Shown piece by piece: positions 1 to 4,624 of a DNA stretch of 7,145 nucleotides. The notes under the pieces are model-generated. The model was not told the origin of the DNA, searched no databases, and saw only the letters and a list, made by a program, of their open reading frames with translations. The DNA comes from Brevundimonas sp. Lineage in GTDB: Bacteria; Pseudomonadota; Alphaproteobacteria; Caulobacterales; Caulobacteraceae. Within the stretch, counting starts at the first letter, position 1, and each line of letters opens with the position of its first letter. A program made the position numbers and the translations under genes. The stretch is from positions 1 to 7,145 of the forward strand of contig JANJTI010000180.1 in the NCBI GenBank assembly GCA_024711185.1, given 5' to 3'.

Positions 1-26
1 TTCCCTACACGACGCTCGTCCGATCT
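1..26. other. Sequencing-adapter remnant (Illumina Read 1 adapter end)
   Basis: These 26 bases equal the 3' end of the Illumina TruSeq Read 1 adapter, from TTCCCTACACGACG through the terminal CCGATCT, with one mismatch at base 18 (G here, T in the adapter). The match is recalled from the known adapter sequence. It sits flush with the edge of the window, where an untrimmed read end would be. It is therefore very probably not genomic. It supplies the minus-strand stop codon at 7-5 and the last six residues of the apparent reading frame of the neighbouring regulator gene. Confidence 0.95.
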
Positions 27-298
27 GTGAAGGCCCGGTGCGGAACGGCGGCCGCCGCCGACCCGGTGAGGCCTTCGGGGCCGATCATCACCGTCTCCAC
101 GGTGCGGCCGTCCTCGAGCACCGCGACCGACGACGCGATGCCGCTGTCGATGAAATGGATCTGCTCTATCTCGTCGCCGGGCTCGAAGAATACGAAACCC
201 TGCGAAAACTCGCTGCGCGTGCAGTGCTGGAGCAGCGCCTCGCGGTCTCCGGCGCCCAGAGCGTTGATCAGGCGATTGCCTGGCGGAAGTCCGTTCAT
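27..298 (-). CDS. Crp/Fnr-family transcriptional regulator, N-terminal part only (cut by contig end)
   Basis: This is the start of a Crp/Fnr-type DNA-binding regulator. About 91 genuine residues are present and correspond to the effector-binding beta-roll (cNMP-binding-like) domain. Visible hallmarks are FFEPGD at 37-42, the HFIDSG turn at 48-53, EDGRTVE at 62-68 and GPEGLTG at 73-79, a pattern typical of alphaproteobacterial Crp/Fnr proteins. The rest of the sensory domain, the dimerisation helix and the C-terminal helix-turn-helix are missing because the contig ends. The frame appears to stop at 7-5, but that stop and the residues DRTSVV come from adapter sequence, so this is a truncated gene and not a short protein. 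The start is ATG at 298-296; only a weak GGGA lies upstream. It is the last of three minus-strand genes, 48 bases after the DUF6894-like gene. The effector and the regulon cannot be told from this part. Confidence 0.85.
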
Positions 299-346
299 GT
301 CCCGCGCATAGGGCGTTCCGCGGCGGTGCGTCCGCCGGAAGTCGAC

Positions 347-637
347 TTAGCGGTGCGGTCGCCGGCCCAGCGCCGGCCAGGCCCGTGCGGGGTCTCGCCC
401 GACAGACGCGCGCGCGCCGAGCAACGGCGCTCCGACGGGAAGGACGTCGGTCCGCGCCCGCTCCATCCGGATCACCATGCGGTCGCCCTGCCACACCTCG
501 ACACCGAGGGCGCTGCCATGCTGTCCGAGCTGGCTCATCCCTTCGCGAGCCGCCTCGCCGTCGTCCGCGCAATCCGAGAAGTCAAGGGTGGGCCGCTCGC
601 CATCGGCCCCGATAAAGTGGAACTGATACAAGGACAT
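347..637 (-). CDS. Small DUF6894-like protein, 96 aa
   Basis: This is a 96-residue protein of unknown function. Its first ~60 residues follow the layout of DUF6894 proteins: an N-terminal YQFHFIG strand (4-10), an acidic stretch with an Asp-rich turn (18-27), a helix around EAAREGMSQLG (28-38), and a closing strand pair with VEVWQGDRMVIRM (46-58). The tail from about residue 61 is rich in Arg, Ala and Pro and looks unstructured. The frame stays open upstream to 841, but the ATG at 637-635 is preceded by GGAGG at good spacing and begins exactly at the conserved N-terminus, so that start is preferred. It lies between the SH3-like gene (73 bases upstream) and the Crp/Fnr gene, all on the same strand. 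DUF6894 genes are common beside regulators in alphaproteobacteria, but their role is not known. The family call is by pattern and is moderately sure. Confidence 0.65.
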   Translation of the reverse strand: MSLYQFHFIGADGERPTLDFSDCADDGEAAREGMSQLGQHGSALGVEVWQGDRMVIRMERARTDVLPVGAPLLGARASVGRDPARAWPALGRRPHR

Positions 638-669
638 CCGCGCCTCCGCTGCCCCTAAAGCGGTACGCG

Positions 670-688
670 GATCGGCGCGGCACGTCTG
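670..688 (-). repeat. 19-base element, copy A (upstream of the DUF6894-like gene)
   Basis: Read on the minus strand this is CAGACGTGCCGCGCCGATC. It matches 18 of 19 bases with the element at 4538-4556, and some similarity continues beyond the CAGACG end (CCC two bases further out in both). It lies 32 bases upstream of the ATG of the DUF6894-like gene, in the spacer after the SH3-like gene. It could be a shared leader or promoter element, a dispersed repeat, or chance in GC-rich DNA. Confidence 0.4.
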
Positions 689-710
689 TCGGGTGGACGA
701 CGCGAGCGCC

Positions 711-1286
711 TCAGTTCCTGTGACGAGGGCCGGCAGGGCGGTTGGCGTCGCACTGCGGCCGCTCAGCAGCTCCGACCAGCGCCCCGGCCGCGACCCAGCC
801 GCGCAGGCGCCGAAAGCGAACCTCGCACCACCCCTGCTCACAGCCCTCGAGCGAGATGAGCGAGCGCGGCGCCAGGCGGGCGCGGACCGCGGCCTCGTTC
901 GAGCGGCCGGCGCGGATGCTCACCTCTCGCGCCTCGGCGTTGAAAAGGCTGCGCCGGCTGGACACCACGCTGCGATGAACCCAGGCCACGGACCCCTCGG
1001 GGTCGCAGATCTTCCGCCATTCGCGCGTCTCGGCGATGACCTGGACCGGCAGGCCGGCGGCGCGGTACTCCCACAGGATGCGGTAATCGAGCCCCGGGCC
1101 CTGGCGGGCGTGCACCTCGTCCGACTTGAGGGACAGCCAGCGCGGCACCGGCTGGCCGCTCGGGGTGGGCCGCCCGTCCGGCATGCGATCCCCCGCGCCC
1201 GCCAGAACCGCGACGACGACGGCGGCGGCGACGGTCGCCAGTCGGGCCAGACCATCGGGAGCTTTGCGGGGCGGGAGGTTGGCCAT
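711..1286 (-). CDS. Exported or membrane-anchored bacterial SH3-like domain protein, 191 aa
   Basis: This is a predicted cell-envelope protein with two bacterial SH3-like modules of the kind found widely in alphaproteobacteria (SH3_4 type). Residues ~13-32 form an Ala/Val-rich hydrophobic segment after a positively charged start, so it is a signal peptide or N-terminal anchor. The first SH3-like unit spans ~48-107, with VHARQGPGLDYRILW (58-72), LPVQVIAETREWRKI (79-93) and SVAWVH (99-104). The second spans ~118-170, with VSIRAGRS (122-129), LEGCEQGWCEVR (146-157) and LRGWV (161-165). Such domains usually bind peptides or cell-wall material outside the cytoplasm, but the ligand here is unknown. 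The start is ATG at 1286-1284. There is no Shine-Dalgarno-like sequence just upstream, so a short or absent leader is possible. The gene is divergent from the dehydrogenase, with only 30 bases between start codons and a CtrA-type box 47-61 bases upstream. Confidence 0.85.
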   Translation of the reverse strand: MANLPPRKAPDGLARLATVAAAVVVAVLAGAGDRMPDGRPTPSGQPVPRWLSLKSDEVHARQGPGLDYRILWEYRAAGLPVQVIAETREWRKICDPEGSVAWVHRSVVSSRRSLFNAEAREVSIRAGRSNEAAVRARLAPRSLISLEGCEQGWCEVRFRRLRGWVAAGALVGAAERPQCDANRPAGPRHRN

Positions 1287-1316
1287 TAAACGGAAGCGAG
1301 CGGAGTGAAGCCCCGA

Positions 1317-2303
1317 ATGTCGACATCCAGGCTTAAGGTCGTATTAACCAGACGCCTTCCGGACGCCGTGGAGACGCGTCTCCGCGAACTGTTCGATGCG
1401 GAGCTGAATCTCACCGACGCAGCCATGGACCGCGCAGCCCTGAAGGCGGCGGTGCTGCGCGCCGACGTGCTGGTCCCGACCATCACCGACGCCATCGATG
1501 CGGATCTGATCGGCGAAGCCGGAGAGCGCCTCAGGCTGATCGCCAACTTCGGCGCCGGGGTCAACCATATCGACGTGGAGGCGGCGGTGGCGCGCGGCAT
1601 CCTGGTCACCAATACGCCGGGCGTGCTGACCGAAGACACGGCCGATCTCGCCATGGGCCTGATCCTGGCTGTCAGTCGCCGGATTGTGGAAGGCGCCCGC
1701 GTCGTCGAGGACGGCCGCTTCGAGGGCTGGACCCCGACCTGGATGTGCGGCCGCAAGCTGGGCGGCAAGCGTCTCGGGATCGTCGGCATGGGGCGGATCG
1801 GCCAGGCCCTGGCGCGCCGCGCCCGGGCCTTCGGCATGCAGGTGCACTACCACAACCGCAAGCCTGTTCCCGAGCTGGTGGCGGAGGAGCTTGGCGCGAC
1901 CTGGTGGGACGACCTCGACCAGATGCTGCCGCGGATGGACGTGATTTCCCTGAACTGCCCGGCGACGCGCGAGACCCGCCACCTGATGTCCGCCGACCGA
2001 CTGGCGCGGCTGAAGCCCGGGGCCCTGCTCATCAACACCGCGCGGGGGGAGCTGATCGACGAGGCGGCGCTCGCCGCGTCGGTGGCGGCCGGAGCCATCG
2101 CAGGCGTGGGACTGGACGTGTTCGAGCACGAACCGGCGGTGCATCCCGGCCTCGTCGGGCGGCCCAACGTCGTGCTGCTGCCCCACCTGGGCTCTTCGAC
2201 CGTCGAGGCCCGTCAGGACATGGGCGAGCGGGTGATCGCCAACATCCTCACCTTCGCCAACGGTCACCGTCCGCCCGACCGCGTGATCCCGGCCATGTTG
2301 TGA
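1317..2303 (+). CDS. D-glycerate dehydrogenase / glyoxylate-hydroxypyruvate reductase (D-2-hydroxyacid dehydrogenase family), 328 aa
   Basis: This is a cytosolic NAD(P)H-dependent enzyme that reduces glyoxylate to glycolate and/or hydroxypyruvate to D-glycerate. The substrate-binding half has NFGAGVNHID (77-86) and TNTPGVLTEDTADLAM (98-113). The Rossmann motif is GMGRIG at 157-162. The catalytic triad of the family is present: Arg243 in NTARGELID, Glu272 in FEHEP, and His290 in LLPHLGSST. The basic HNRK (179-182) after the second Rossmann strand suggests NADPH preference; this is an inference. Length is normal for the family. ATG at 1317 is preferred because GGAGTG lies about nine bases upstream and the N-terminus MSTSRLKVVLTRRLP matches the family; an in-frame GTG at 1305 would add four residues. 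Codons 6-11 carry a CtrA-type box. The gene converges with moeB, with 12 bases between the stops. ghrB/gyaR-like naming is plausible but not certain. Confidence 0.93.
   Translation: MSTSRLKVVLTRRLPDAVETRLRELFDAELNLTDAAMDRAALKAAVLRADVLVPTITDAIDADLIGEAGERLRLIANFGAGVNHIDVEAAVARGILVTNTPGVLTEDTADLAMGLILAVSRRIVEGARVVEDGRFEGWTPTWMCGRKLGGKRLGIVGMGRIGQALARRARAFGMQVHYHNRKPVPELVAEELGATWWDDLDQMLPRMDVISLNCPATRETRHLMSADRLARLKPGALLINTARGELIDEAALAASVAAGAIAGVGLDVFEHEPAVHPGLVGRPNVVLLPHLGSSTVEARQDMGERVIANILTFANGHRPPDRVIPAML
1333..1347. promoter_or_regulatory. CtrA-type binding site, TTAA-N7-TTAA(C), inside the start of the dehydrogenase gene
   Basis: The sequence TTAAGGTCGTATTAAC (1333-1348) is a perfect match to the known CtrA consensus of Caulobacterales and relatives. 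It lies 16-30 bases inside the dehydrogenase coding region and 47-61 bases upstream of the start codon of the divergent SH3-like gene. By eye its two half-sites hold the only TTA trinucleotides in the 987-base dehydrogenase gene, and it forces the codons CTT, GTA and TTA, which are rare at this GC content. CtrA bound here could activate or repress the SH3-like gene, or repress the dehydrogenase. I see no convincing -10 element to decide between these. The motif match is seen directly; binding is inferred. Confidence 0.6.
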
Positions 2304-2315
2304 CGGATCGCCCGG

Positions 2316-3053
2316 TCAGCCGCCGCAGGCCGGGCACGCCGGATCGGCGGCGATGCGGACCGTGCGCGCCGTCGCCGCAAGGCCGTCGTAGATCAGCAGG
2401 CGTCCGGTCAGGGCCTCCCCCGCCCCGACGACGAGCTTGATCGTCTCCAGGGCGGCGAGGGAACCGACCACGCCGGCCAGCGCCCCGACGACGCCGACGC
2501 GGGCGCAAGTCTCCGCGTCCGGGGGAGCCGCGGGCACCAGGCAGCGGTAGCAGGGGCGGCCGACGAAGACGCCGACCTGCCCGCTCCAGCGCCCGAGCGC
2601 GCCGGAGACCAGCGGCAGGCCCAGCGCGAGGCAGGCGTCGGAGACGGCGAAGCGGGTGGCGAAATCGTCCGTGCCGTCGATGACCAGGTCGCAGCCGTCG
2701 AGCAGCAGCGGCGCATTTGCCGGCGACAGCCGCTCGGTCCGCGGCTCGACCGCGACGTGCGGGTTCAGGGCCGTAAGGGCCGCTGCGGCCGCCGCGGTCT
2801 TGGGCCGTCCCACATCCCCCTCGGCGAAGGCGATCTGGCGCTGCAGGTTGGACAGGGCGACGTTATCGTCGTCGATCAGTCGCAGGGTCCCGACGCCGGC
2901 CGCCGCCAGATAGAGGGCCGCGGGGGCGCCGACCCCGCCCACGCCGACCAGTGCCACCCGGGCCGCCTTCAGCCGCTGCTGCCCGGGGCCGCCGATCTCG
3001 GCGAGCACCAGATGTCGCGCGTAGCGCTCGATTTCGTCGTCGGTGAAGCTCAC
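2316..3053 (-). CDS. moeB: MoeB/ThiF-type sulfur-carrier adenylyltransferase (HesA/MoeB/ThiF family), 245 aa
   Basis: This E1-like enzyme adenylates the C-terminal Gly-Gly of a small sulfur carrier (MoaD for molybdopterin, ThiS for thiamine). The opening ERYARHLVLAEIGGPGQQRL (9-28) is typical of MoeB. The nucleotide-binding loop GVGGVG is at 37-42. DDDNVALSNLQRQ (61-73) and GRPKT (82-86) hold the ATP-contacting Asp, Arg and Lys, and DGTDDFATR is at 126-134. Two CxxC pairs (Cys168/171 and Cys240/243) form the structural zinc site. Cys183 lies in the usual crossover-loop cysteine region, before GVVGALAGVVGSLAALE. Length is close to E. coli MoeB (about 249) and there is no rhodanese domain. The start is GTG at 3053-3051, because an in-frame TAA lies four codons upstream; AGGGA precedes it. 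It follows the BLUF gene by 39 bases on the same strand. MoeB or a generalist serving ThiS as well cannot be separated here. Confidence 0.9.
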   Translation of the reverse strand: MSFTDDEIERYARHLVLAEIGGPGQQRLKAARVALVGVGGVGAPAALYLAAAGVGTLRLIDDDNVALSNLQRQIAFAEGDVGRPKTAAAAAALTALNPHVAVEPRTERLSPANAPLLLDGCDLVIDGTDDFATRFAVSDACLALGLPLVSGALGRWSGQVGVFVGRPCYRCLVPAAPPDAETCARVGVVGALAGVVGSLAALETIKLVVGAGEALTGRLLIYDGLAATARTVRIAADPACPACGG

Positions 3054-3092
3054 CCGTCCCTGTTAGGCGGCGTCGGCCGCTCCGTCACGCCC

Positions 3093-3482
3093 TCAGGCGG
3101 CGCGTCGCAGGTCGAGCATCACGTCGGCGTCGTTGGCGGTGACCTGCGACAGGCAGGGGAGGCCGACTCGCTCGAGCAGCCGTCCCGGGTCGGCGCAGAC
3201 ATCCATCGGATGCTCGATGCGGCGCGCGGCGATCGGCGCGTCGCTGAGGATCCGCAGCGCCGTGTGGCGGGGATCCTCGCGCAGACGACGAAGCAGGCGG
3301 TCGAGATCCGCGCGGGCGCCCTCAATCACCTGGAGGATATGACCGCGGTGGAACATCATGCAGCCGGTGATGTGGTCGCGGCGGTTGTTGGCCACCGAAA
3401 CGCCGAGGATCTGGGCGACCGACAGGGGCGACGCCCCGGTCGAACCGACAGCTTCGCTGGCGAAGATCACGCGATACAGCAA
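3093..3482 (-). CDS. BLUF-domain protein lacking the photoactive tyrosine, 129 aa
   Basis: This is a short stand-alone BLUF protein. BLUF domains bind FAD and sense blue light through a Tyr-Gln-flavin hydrogen-bond switch. Residues 1-95 align by eye with PixD/Slr1694: LYRVIFASE (2-10), the ANNRRDHITG helix (31-40), FHRGHILQVIEG (44-55), EDPRH (69-73) and APIAARRI (82-89). The Asn (33) and Gln (51) matching PixD Asn32 and Gln50 are present. The position matching PixD Tyr8 is Phe7 (codon TTC), and the usual Trp/Met near PixD 91-93 is replaced by HPMD (91-94). Residues 97-129 would be the C-terminal cap helices. The start is TTG at 3482: GAGG lies eight bases upstream, and the resulting N-terminus fits the family. 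No ATG or GTG start exists in frame before the upstream TAA. It is probably co-transcribed with moeB. Light sensing is doubtful; a dark flavin-binding or protein-binding role is possible. Confidence 0.88.
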   Translation of the reverse strand: MLYRVIFASEAVGSTGASPLSVAQILGVSVANNRRDHITGCMMFHRGHILQVIEGARADLDRLLRRLREDPRHTALRILSDAPIAARRIEHPMDVCADPGRLLERVGLPCLSQVTANDADVMLDLRRAA

Positions 3483-3525
3483 AGGCTTTGCCTCATTCAG
3501 CTCGAAACGGGGGCAGATTTGTGCT

Positions 3526-3539
3526 TGTAACGGCTTACA
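3526..3539. promoter_or_regulatory. Palindrome TGTAA-N4-TTACA between the BLUF gene and hslV
   Basis: The sequence TGTAACGGCTTACA has two perfect 5-base arms around a 4-base centre. It lies 43 bases upstream of the BLUF start codon and 84 bases upstream of the hslV start codon, in the most AT-rich part of the 141-base divergent spacer. Position and symmetry suit an operator for a dimeric regulator. I do not recognise the regulator. It is not the TGT-N12-ACA spacing of PpsR/CrtJ. No convincing -35/-10 pair could be assigned in either direction. Confidence 0.35.
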
Positions 3540-3623
3540 TCGGCATTAATGTGACCAAGCTGAACAGCATGGATTCAGCGGCTTGCGCTTGCCGCGCCGC
3601 ATTTCCGACTCCATCTGCAACGG

Positions 3624-4139
3624 ATGATGAATCCCGACTTCCCCGACTGGCACGGCACCACCATCCTCGCGGTGCGCAAGAACGGCCGGACCGTGATCGC
3701 AGGCGATGGTCAGGTCTCCATGGGCCAGACCATCGTCAAGGGGGCCGCGCGCAAGGTGCGCACCCTGGCCGGCGGGCGGGTGGTGGCCGGTTTCGCCGGC
3801 GCCACCGCCGACGCCTTCACCCTGATCGAGCGCCTCGAGGCCAAGCTGGAGCAGTACCCGGACCAGCTGGCCCGCGCCTGCGTCGACCTGGCCAAGGACT
3901 GGCGCACAGATCGCTACCTGCGGCGGCTCGAGGCCATGCTGCTGGTGGCCGACCGCGACAGCATCCTGACCGTCACCGGGGTCGGGGACGTTCTGGAGCC
4001 GGAGCACGGCGTGGCGGCGGTAGGGTCGGGCGGCAACTACGCCCTCGCGGCGGCGCGGGCCCTGTACGATCACACCGAGCTGGACGCCGAGACCATCGCC
4101 CGGCGGGCGATGGCCATCGCGGCCGACATCTGCGTCTAA
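3624..4139 (+). CDS. hslV: ATP-dependent protease subunit HslV (ClpQ), C-terminus cut by premature TAA
   Basis: This is the peptidase of the HslUV proteasome-like complex, which degrades unfolded proteins fed in by the HslU ATPase. The short propeptide ends in DWHG, exposing Thr12 (mature Thr1) in [10 protein letters not shown]. Asp28, Lys44 and Ser135 fall at mature positions 17, 33 and 124, as expected for the active site (AGDGQ, ARKV, GSGG). Family landmarks [11 protein letters not shown] (57-67) and [14 protein letters not shown] (91-104) are present. The frame stops after DICV at a TAA (4137-4139). In family members a Tyr-Thr-Asn segment follows, and the next codons (4140-4172) still encode TNGNMTVETLG before TAG, so 12 residues are lost. 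This is a nonsense mutation or a sequencing error. ATG 3624 and ATG 3627 are both possible starts and neither has a strong Shine-Dalgarno. No hslU lies in the window. The gene converges with trxA. Confidence 0.93.
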   Translation: MMNPDFPDWHGTTILAVRKNGRTVIAGDGQVSMGQTIVKGAARKVRTLAGGRVVAGFAGATADAFTLIERLEAKLEQYPDQLARACVDLAKDWRTDRYLRRLEAMLLVADRDSILTVTGVGDVLEPEHGVAAVGSGGNYALAAARALYDHTELDAETIARRAMAIAADICV

Positions 4140-4175
4140 ACCAACGGCAATATGACGGTGGAGACGCTGGGCTAG
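4140..4175 (+). pseudogene. hslV: Detached C-terminal tail of hslV
   Basis: These 36 bases continue the hslV frame directly after the premature TAA. They encode TNGNMTVETLG and then TAG at 4173-4175. This matches the usual HslV ending, which has the form Y-T-N-x-N-x-T-x-E-x-L. Restoring one base (TAA to TAC or TAT at 4139) would give a normal 183-residue precursor that stops five bases before the end of the convergent trxA gene. The tail has no further lesion, which suggests a very recent change or a base-call error. Confidence 0.85.
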
Positions 4176-4179
4176 GCGC

Positions 4180-4515
4180 TCACGCCGCGGCGGCGATCCC
4201 GGCCTCGGCCAGCCATTCGACGATCTTGCCCTTGGGCATGGCGCCGACCTTCATCGAGGCCATCTGGCCGTCCTTGAACAGCATCAACGTCGGGATGCCC
4301 TTTACGCCCAGCCGCGAGGGCGTCATCGGACTGTCGTCGATGTTGATCTTGGCGATCGTCACCTGACCGGCCAGCTCATCGGAAATCTGCTCCAGGGCGG
4401 GGCCGATCTGCTTGCAGGGACCGCACCATTCCGCCCAGAAATCCACCAGCACCGGCTGGGACGCCTTGAGGACGTCGGTTTCGAAGCTGTCGTCGGTGAC
4501 CTTGACGGTGGCCAT
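4180..4515 (-). CDS. trxA: Thioredoxin TrxA, 111 aa
   Basis: This is a cytosolic thioredoxin, which reduces protein disulfides (for example in ribonucleotide reductase and PAPS reductase) and is recycled by thioredoxin reductase. The active site WCGPC has Cys31 and Cys34. The buried Asp25 is in VDFWAEW, the cis-Pro75 is in GIPTLMLF, and the closing [12 protein letters not shown] helix is at 91-102. Length and layout are those of a single classical thioredoxin domain, with an Ala-rich end. The frame is open upstream to 4644, but ATG at 4515-4513 is chosen because GGAG lies seven bases before it and MATVKVTDD is the normal N-terminus. It lies downstream of addA on the same strand with 109 bases between, enough for its own promoter. 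That spacer holds an inverted repeat (4563-4588) and the 19-base element (4538-4556). Its 3' end converges with hslV. Confidence 0.97.
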   Translation of the reverse strand: MATVKVTDDSFETDVLKASQPVLVDFWAEWCGPCKQIGPALEQISDELAGQVTIAKINIDDSPMTPSRLGVKGIPTLMLFKDGQMASMKVGAMPKGKIVEWLAEAGIAAAA

Positions 4516-4537
4516 GTAGTCTCTCCGTGGCCGCATC

Positions 4538-4556
4538 GATCGGCGCGGCGCGTCTG
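4538..4556 (-). repeat. 19-base element, copy B (upstream of trxA)
   Basis: On the minus strand this reads CAGACGCGCCGCGCCGATC. It differs from the copy at 670-688 at one base. It lies 22 bases upstream of the trxA start codon, close to the distance seen for the other copy from its downstream gene (32 bases), and has the same orientation relative to the gene. In both places that would put it in or near the 5' untranslated leader or core promoter. Function is unknown and chance similarity is possible. Confidence 0.4.
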
Positions 4557-4562
4557 ATGGGG

Positions 4563-4588
4563 GCCGGCCACTGTGCAGTGATTCCGGC
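4563..4588. promoter_or_regulatory. Interrupted inverted repeat in the addA-trxA spacer
   Basis: The arms are GCCGG + CACTG (4563-4567 and 4569-4573) and CAGTG + CCGGC (4576-4580 and 4584-4588), around a 2-base centre, with one unpaired base on one side and three on the other. A transcript from addA could fold it into a hairpin of about ten pairs. No U-run follows on the minus strand, so it is not a classical intrinsic terminator. It could limit read-through from addA, stabilise an RNA end, or be an operator for trxA. Confidence 0.35.
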
Positions 4589-4624
4589 GGTCGGCAGCGG
4601 ATGTGGGGCGATCCGTCGCGCAAT

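Noticed and set aside
638..841. N-terminal extension of the DUF6894-like protein to 841
   Set aside because: The extension reads through the spacer and into the SH3-like gene on the same strand. GGAGG before the ATG at 637 and the family-like N-terminus favour the short form.
2310..2335. GCCCGG ... CCGGGC inverted repeat between the dehydrogenase and moeB stops, as a bidirectional terminator
   Set aside because: The stem is only six pairs with a 14-base loop and no T-run on either strand, and it lies mostly in the end of moeB. GC-rich DNA produces such pairs often.
3067..3080. Small GC hairpin (GCGGC-N4-GCCGC) just before the moeB ribosome site
   Set aside because: Five pairs in GC-rich sequence is near the chance level. 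It could affect moeB translation, but nothing else supports that.
3525..3552. sigma-70-like promoter for hslV (TTGTAA, 16 bases, TAATGT), or a heat-shock (sigma-32) promoter
   Set aside because: The -10 matches only three of six bases and no good CCCCAT-like element is present, so it cannot be assigned with confidence.
3488..4366. Long plus-strand frame overlapping hslV and trxA (292 codons)
   Set aside because: It is an Arg/Gly/Pro-rich shadow of hslV in another frame with no recognisable domain. The same holds for the other long antisense frames opposite addA, moeB and the dehydrogenase.
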